From Porticoccus sp033791605 (GTDB lineage Bacteria > Pseudomonadota > Gammaproteobacteria > Pseudomonadales > Porticoccaceae), in contig JASJGJ010000060.1 in assembly GCA_033791605.1 (NCBI GenBank), positions 1 through 64,000 on the forward strand: DNA of 64,000 nt, read 5' to 3'. A program made the translations under genes and the position numbers. Below, piece by piece: positions 60,777 through 64,000 of the stretch. The notes under the pieces are model-generated. The model had not been told where the DNA came from and searched no databases. It saw nothing but the letters and a program-made list of their open reading frames with translations. Every line of letters begins with the position of its first letter. Positions within the stretch are counted from its first letter, which is position 1.

Positions 60777-62840
60777 TTAGGGGTTCTTGGCCTGTCTTAC
60801 TGGCGAACGGGAAAGGCTCATGTAGTCTCCCATTATATTTCCCACCTCGTAGAGAATCGGATCTTTCTCAGAAAGAATACGGTCGTCGTCCTCGCCTGGC
60901 TTGCGTTGAGCACGCCATTCTTCTACTGATGGAAAAGCTTCTAACTTTTTGGCGGCACGCCGTTTATTCTCCATGGATAATAATTTGTTGTCATACTCCA
61001 TTGTTTCCCTGCGGCGATTTTCTTCATTCAGAGAAAGTTGTTTAATCTTGCGACGTTCACTGACCAGCGCTAGTTCATTGCTGAGATAGATTAGATCCGG
61101 GTCTGATTCTAATCGCTGTTGATGACGCCCCATAAGTGTATCAAGGGGGGCCGGGCTGGGAGTGTAGTGTCTGTGTGGGACAGGGGGGATTTTATCCCAA
61201 GGTAAAGCGTTATCTTCGCTGCTTTCACCTACTTTTTCTATATCGTAGAGGGAGGGCAATTTAATGTCGGGAACTACGCCCATGTGTTGTGTACTTTCTC
61301 CTGATACACGATAAAACTTGGATTCCGTCAGTTTGATTTCACCTTCTTGTAGAGGTAGCTGAACTTGAACCGTACCTTTACCAAAGCTTTGCCCTCCAAC
61401 CACTAAACCTCGACCATAATCCTGTATTGCTCCGGCAAAAATTTCGGAAGCAGAAGCACTTAATCGATTGATCAGGACCATCAATGGGCCCCGGTAATAG
61501 GCTTCACTTCTGGATCGATAGTTACGAGAGATATATTGGTCGGAATTGCGAACCTGAACAATAGGGCCTGGATCAATAAACAAATCTGTTAACGTTGTGG
61601 CTTCTTGAAGGAAGCCTCCACCATTATTTCGAAGGTCAAGAATAATACCATCAACTTCTTGCTCTCTAAGCTCGCCTAGCAAACGCATTACATCCTTTGT
61701 GGTGCTTTTGAAGTCGGGATCGCGATTGTAATAGGCTTCAACATCAAGGTAGAAAGTGGGGACTTCTATAACGCCGACACGGTATATACCACGATCATTA
61801 TTAACCTCTATAACCTGTGCTTTGGCAGCTTGCTCTTCAAGTTGAATCTTATCTCTGATGATTGATATTTCACGGTTGTTACCGGCTAGTTCTCCTGTAG
61901 ATGGGATAATTTCAAGCCGTACAATACTATCTTTTTCTCCACGGATTAGTTTGACGACGTCATCCAGCCTCCAGCCAATAACATCAATCATTTCATCCTT
62001 ATCTTGTCCTACACTCACAATTTTATCGCCAGCTTGGAGGATACCTTGTTTGTCAGCTGGGCCTCCAGGGACAACACTAACAATTTGAGTATGCTCATCT
62101 TCTAATTGAAGAACAGCACCAATACCGGTAAGAGACAGTGATAATGCTATTTGAAAGTTTTCTTTTGAACGTGGTGACATATAAGACGTATGGGGATCAT
62201 AAAGCCCGGTCAACGCATTCATGTAAACTTGAAAAATATCTTCGCTATCACGTTGAGCCAATTGTTTTTTGAGGTTGGCATAACGTTTTATCAGTAATTC
62301 TCGAGCAGCCTCTGGTTCTTTATCATTGAGTCTTAACCGCAGATAGGCTTCTTTAATTCGTTTGCGCCAATAGTCATCTGCATCTTCAATTGTTATTGGC
62401 CATTCATTGCCCTCGACATCATAGGGTAGGTATTCATCTTTGGTTAGGTCAAATTGAAAGTCACTTTCTAGCAAGGCTATATTGCTCTGTAGCCGGTCGA
62501 GTGCTCTTTTATAATAGCGGTTATAAATGTCAAATCCGGCGGTTAGATCGCCCTCCTTGAGCATGTCATCAAGCTTAGTTTCCCACTGCGTGAATTCATT
62601 GATATCTTCTTGAAGAAAATAACTTTTTGCAGGATCCAGTTGGTCCACATACTGGTTTAATAAGTTACGTGAAAGTTCATCATTCGCGGGTTGCTGGCGA
62701 TAGTGTTTTGTTGTCAGCTTTTCGATGATTTCAGTAGCTGTTTCCGCCTGATTTTGGGTGAATTTGACATCAGCGCTCACAACCGAACTGAGCAGTGTCA
62801 GTATTAGTGGTAGTACAAATTTTTTTAATGAAAAAAGCAT
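60777..62840 (-). CDS. prc: Carboxy-terminal processing (tail-specific) protease
   Basis: 687 residues. Signal peptide (FVLPLILTLLSSVVSADV), an N-terminal helical domain, a PDZ domain (SLTGIGAVLQLEDEHTQIVS and GGPADKQGILQAGDKIVSVG), then the S41 core with Ser in INRLSASASEIFAGAI and the catalytic Lys in GQSFGKGTVQVQ. The C-terminal DUF3340 part (ERRKIKQLSLNEENRR) matches the long Prc/Tsp form. It degrades periplasmic proteins, including those regulating peptidoglycan hydrolases. Confidence 0.95.
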   Translation of the reverse strand: MLFSLKKFVLPLILTLLSSVVSADVKFTQNQAETATEIIEKLTTKHYRQQPANDELSRNLLNQYVDQLDPAKSYFLQEDINEFTQWETKLDDMLKEGDLTAGFDIYNRYYKRALDRLQSNIALLESDFQFDLTKDEYLPYDVEGNEWPITIEDADDYWRKRIKEAYLRLRLNDKEPEAARELLIKRYANLKKQLAQRDSEDIFQVYMNALTGLYDPHTSYMSPRSKENFQIALSLSLTGIGAVLQLEDEHTQIVSVVPGGPADKQGILQAGDKIVSVGQDKDEMIDVIGWRLDDVVKLIRGEKDSIVRLEIIPSTGELAGNNREISIIRDKIQLEEQAAKAQVIEVNNDRGIYRVGVIEVPTFYLDVEAYYNRDPDFKSTTKDVMRLLGELREQEVDGIILDLRNNGGGFLQEATTLTDLFIDPGPIVQVRNSDQYISRNYRSRSEAYYRGPLMVLINRLSASASEIFAGAIQDYGRGLVVGGQSFGKGTVQVQLPLQEGEIKLTESKFYRVSGESTQHMGVVPDIKLPSLYDIEKVGESSEDNALPWDKIPPVPHRHYTPSPAPLDTLMGRHQQRLESDPDLIYLSNELALVSERRKIKQLSLNEENRRRETMEYDNKLLSMENKRRAAKKLEAFPSVEEWRAQRKPGEDDDRILSEKDPILYEVGNIMGDYMSLSRSPVRQAKNP

Positions 62841-63012
62841 AGTGTTTTCAGTGTCTTGTCAGTATGTGGAGGGTCGAGTGTACCAAACTTATAGGCTTAT
62901 AGACCCTGTATAGTTCCAAATGTTTAAAGTTTTCACATAAATAGTTTCTTTTCGGCCAGTATGGAGCCAAGTATTAATTGCTTAGTATAAAGATTGTGAC
63001 AATCTGGAACCA

Positions 63013-63050
63013 AATGGGCTTATGCTCAATGATAATGATTAAAGCCCATT
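63013..63050. repeat. Perfect 9-base inverted repeat around an AT-rich core
   Basis: AATGGGCTT (63013-63021) and AAGCCCATT (63042-63050) enclose 20 bases containing ATGATAATGATT. It lies in the prc/pterin-reductase divergent region. It could be an operator; the core has some likeness to half of a Fur box. Confidence 0.4.
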
Positions 63051-63075
63051 GATAGTGTGATAAAAGGGTGGAATT

Positions 63076-63123
63076 ATGAACACTCTTTCAGTAAGCGGTA
63101 ACCGGGTATTATGGATAAAATGA
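63076..63123 (+). CDS. 15-codon leader overlapping the pterin reductase start
   Basis: AAGGGTGG (63063-63070) is at good spacing before ATG 63076, whose frame (MNTLSVSGNRVLWIK) stops at 63121-63123, 13 bases inside the next gene. The next gene has no ribosome site of its own, so coupled translation is plausible. Confidence 0.35.
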   Translation: MNTLSVSGNRVLWIK

Positions 63124-63893
63124 CACGTCCTGCAGCATTAATCACTGGCGGTGCAACCCGGTTAGGTTTGGCTTTTGCAAAGATGTTGGCTAACGCAGGC
63201 TACGATATTGCCTTGCATTACCATCGTTCTGTAACGGCAGCGACGTCTGCTGTAGAAGAGATAGAAACCTTGGGTGTCAGATGCATTGCTTTCCAAGCTG
63301 ATCTTGCTGCACCCGCGCCAGAAGCGCTGATAAATCGGGTTATTGATGAATTGCCTAATCTTGGTGTATTGATTAACAGTGCATCTGCCTATGAAGCTGC
63401 AACCATTGCTGATACGAGTATGGCATTGTTACAGCAGCAATTTACAGTGAATTTTTTTGCCCCCTTTTTGTTAACCCAAGCATTTGCCAATCTGTGTAGT
63501 GTTAAATCGGGCTCTAAGGGCATCATTATTAATATTTTGGATAATAAAATTGCCTTTCAGCAAAATAGTTATGCGGCATACTTATTATCGAAAAAAGCCC
63601 TTATGGAATTTACGCAACTTGCCGCCATGGAATATGCACCCAATGTTCGTATCAATGGAATAGCGCCTGGCGTCGTTCTGCCCGGAACTGAAAGAACGGA
63701 TGACTATGTGGCATGGCGGGTTAATGGTATCCCCTTAAAAAAACAGGGTAATGTGAGCCATTTGTTGAGTGCCATGAATTATTTATTAAGCAATGAGTTT
63801 GTAACGGGACAAATTCTTATGGTTGATGGCGGGGAAAGTCTCAATCACCAAGGCCTTAATGCCGCACAGTTTAATGATAGGGATCATGCATAA
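63111..63893 (+). CDS. Pteridine reductase-like SDR (FolM-type)
   Basis: 260 residues. The motif TGGATRLGLAFAKMLA has the Arg (instead of Gly) typical of pteridine reductases; NSASAYE replaces NNAG, and the active Tyr-Lys is in YAAYLLSKKAL. RINGIAPGVVLPGTE and GQILMVDGGESL close the fold. Such enzymes reduce dihydromonapterin or dihydrofolate with NADPH. The gene is followed after three bases by a folK start, supporting a pterin role. Confidence 0.85.
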   Translation: MDKMTRPAALITGGATRLGLAFAKMLANAGYDIALHYHRSVTAATSAVEEIETLGVRCIAFQADLAAPAPEALINRVIDELPNLGVLINSASAYEAATIADTSMALLQQQFTVNFFAPFLLTQAFANLCSVKSGSKGIIINILDNKIAFQQNSYAAYLLSKKALMEFTQLAAMEYAPNVRINGIAPGVVLPGTERTDDYVAWRVNGIPLKKQGNVSHLLSAMNYLLSNEFVTGQILMVDGGESLNHQGLNAAQFNDRDHA

Positions 63894-63895
63894 CA

Positions 63896-64000
63896 ATGGC
63901 GGAACAAGAGCTACATCAGGCAATTATTTCTGTGGGGTCTAATATTAACCCACAGATAAATATTCCAGGATCACGTGACATACTGTCTAGAGAAGCCAAG
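63896..64000 (+). CDS. folK: HPPK family protein (folK), cut by the window edge
   Basis: The first 35 codons are open to the edge. HQAIISVGSNINPQINIPG matches the start of 6-hydroxymethyl-7,8-dihydropterin pyrophosphokinase (SLGSN-P-x-NI). The full enzyme activates the pterin for folate synthesis. It is three bases after the pterin reductase, in the same operon. Confidence 0.7.
   Translation, partial: MAEQELHQAIISVGSNINPQINIPGSRDILSREAK

Noticed and set aside
1..64000. CRISPR arrays, rRNA genes, intact prophage
   Set aside because: No regularly spaced repeats, rRNA sequence, or phage structural/lysis genes were seen on either strand.

Overview
The window comes from a gammaproteobacterium, most likely on the Pseudomonadales/Cellvibrionales side. 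The right 34 kb is a Pseudomonas-like backbone: gltA divergent from sdhCDAB-sucAB-lpdA-sucCD, then htpG, gpsA, sixA, folE, prmB, aroC, an ETF module (ETF-QO and etfBA), xthA, prc and a pterin reductase/folK pair. No rRNA operon, CRISPR array or prophage structural genes were seen. The family calls rest on reading motifs by eye; no database search was run.

The left 29.6 kb is accessory DNA in visible decay. At 1-14 kb, apparently intact stress and redox genes (SYLF lipid-binding protein, peroxiredoxin-like protein, acetoin reductase, MDR reductase, cytochrome b561, FMN reductase, PRC-barrel protein, two tandem Crp/Fnr regulators) alternate with broken ones. The broken genes are an RND adaptor, a P-type ATPase C-terminus, dps, a sorbosone-type dehydrogenase, DUF2254, a molybdenum hydroxylase, an outer-membrane barrel and a second SYLF gene. 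At 14.5-18.4 kb lies a copper-handling group: an HMA protein, a CopA-type ATPase, a cupredoxin, a PII-like protein and a CBS protein.

The stretch 18.5-20 kb is a mosaic of scraps: a truncated IS1595-type transposase, a gene start cut by it, a cytochrome c tail, a degenerate tRNA-Leu, the 3' end of a tRNA-Ala and the C-terminus of an integron-type tyrosine recombinase. Next comes an APC permease gene placed like an integron gene cassette. A core site lies just before its start codon, and an attC-like hairpin begins at its stop codon with an inverse core that is exactly complementary. A five-gene operon follows (OprM-type lipoprotein, adaptor, RND pump, response regulator, histidine kinase), with an 11-bp-spaced repeat upstream that is a candidate autoregulatory site. 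A second, diverged copy of the tRNA-Ala 3' end at 29.6 kb closes this 10-kb segment, and the core genome resumes there. The simplest reading is repeated island insertion at a tRNA-Ala gene followed by erosion.

In the core part, gltA and the sdh-suc operon supply the TCA cycle from divergent sigma70-type promoters. ETF and ETF-QO pass electrons from flavin dehydrogenases to quinone. htpG has a good sigma32-type promoter. A sigma-70-family factor, a DUF3619 protein and a DUF3106 protein form an operon that may be a small envelope-stress unit. A stand-alone Imm22-like gene and several unrecognised small proteins are the least explained core-side loci.
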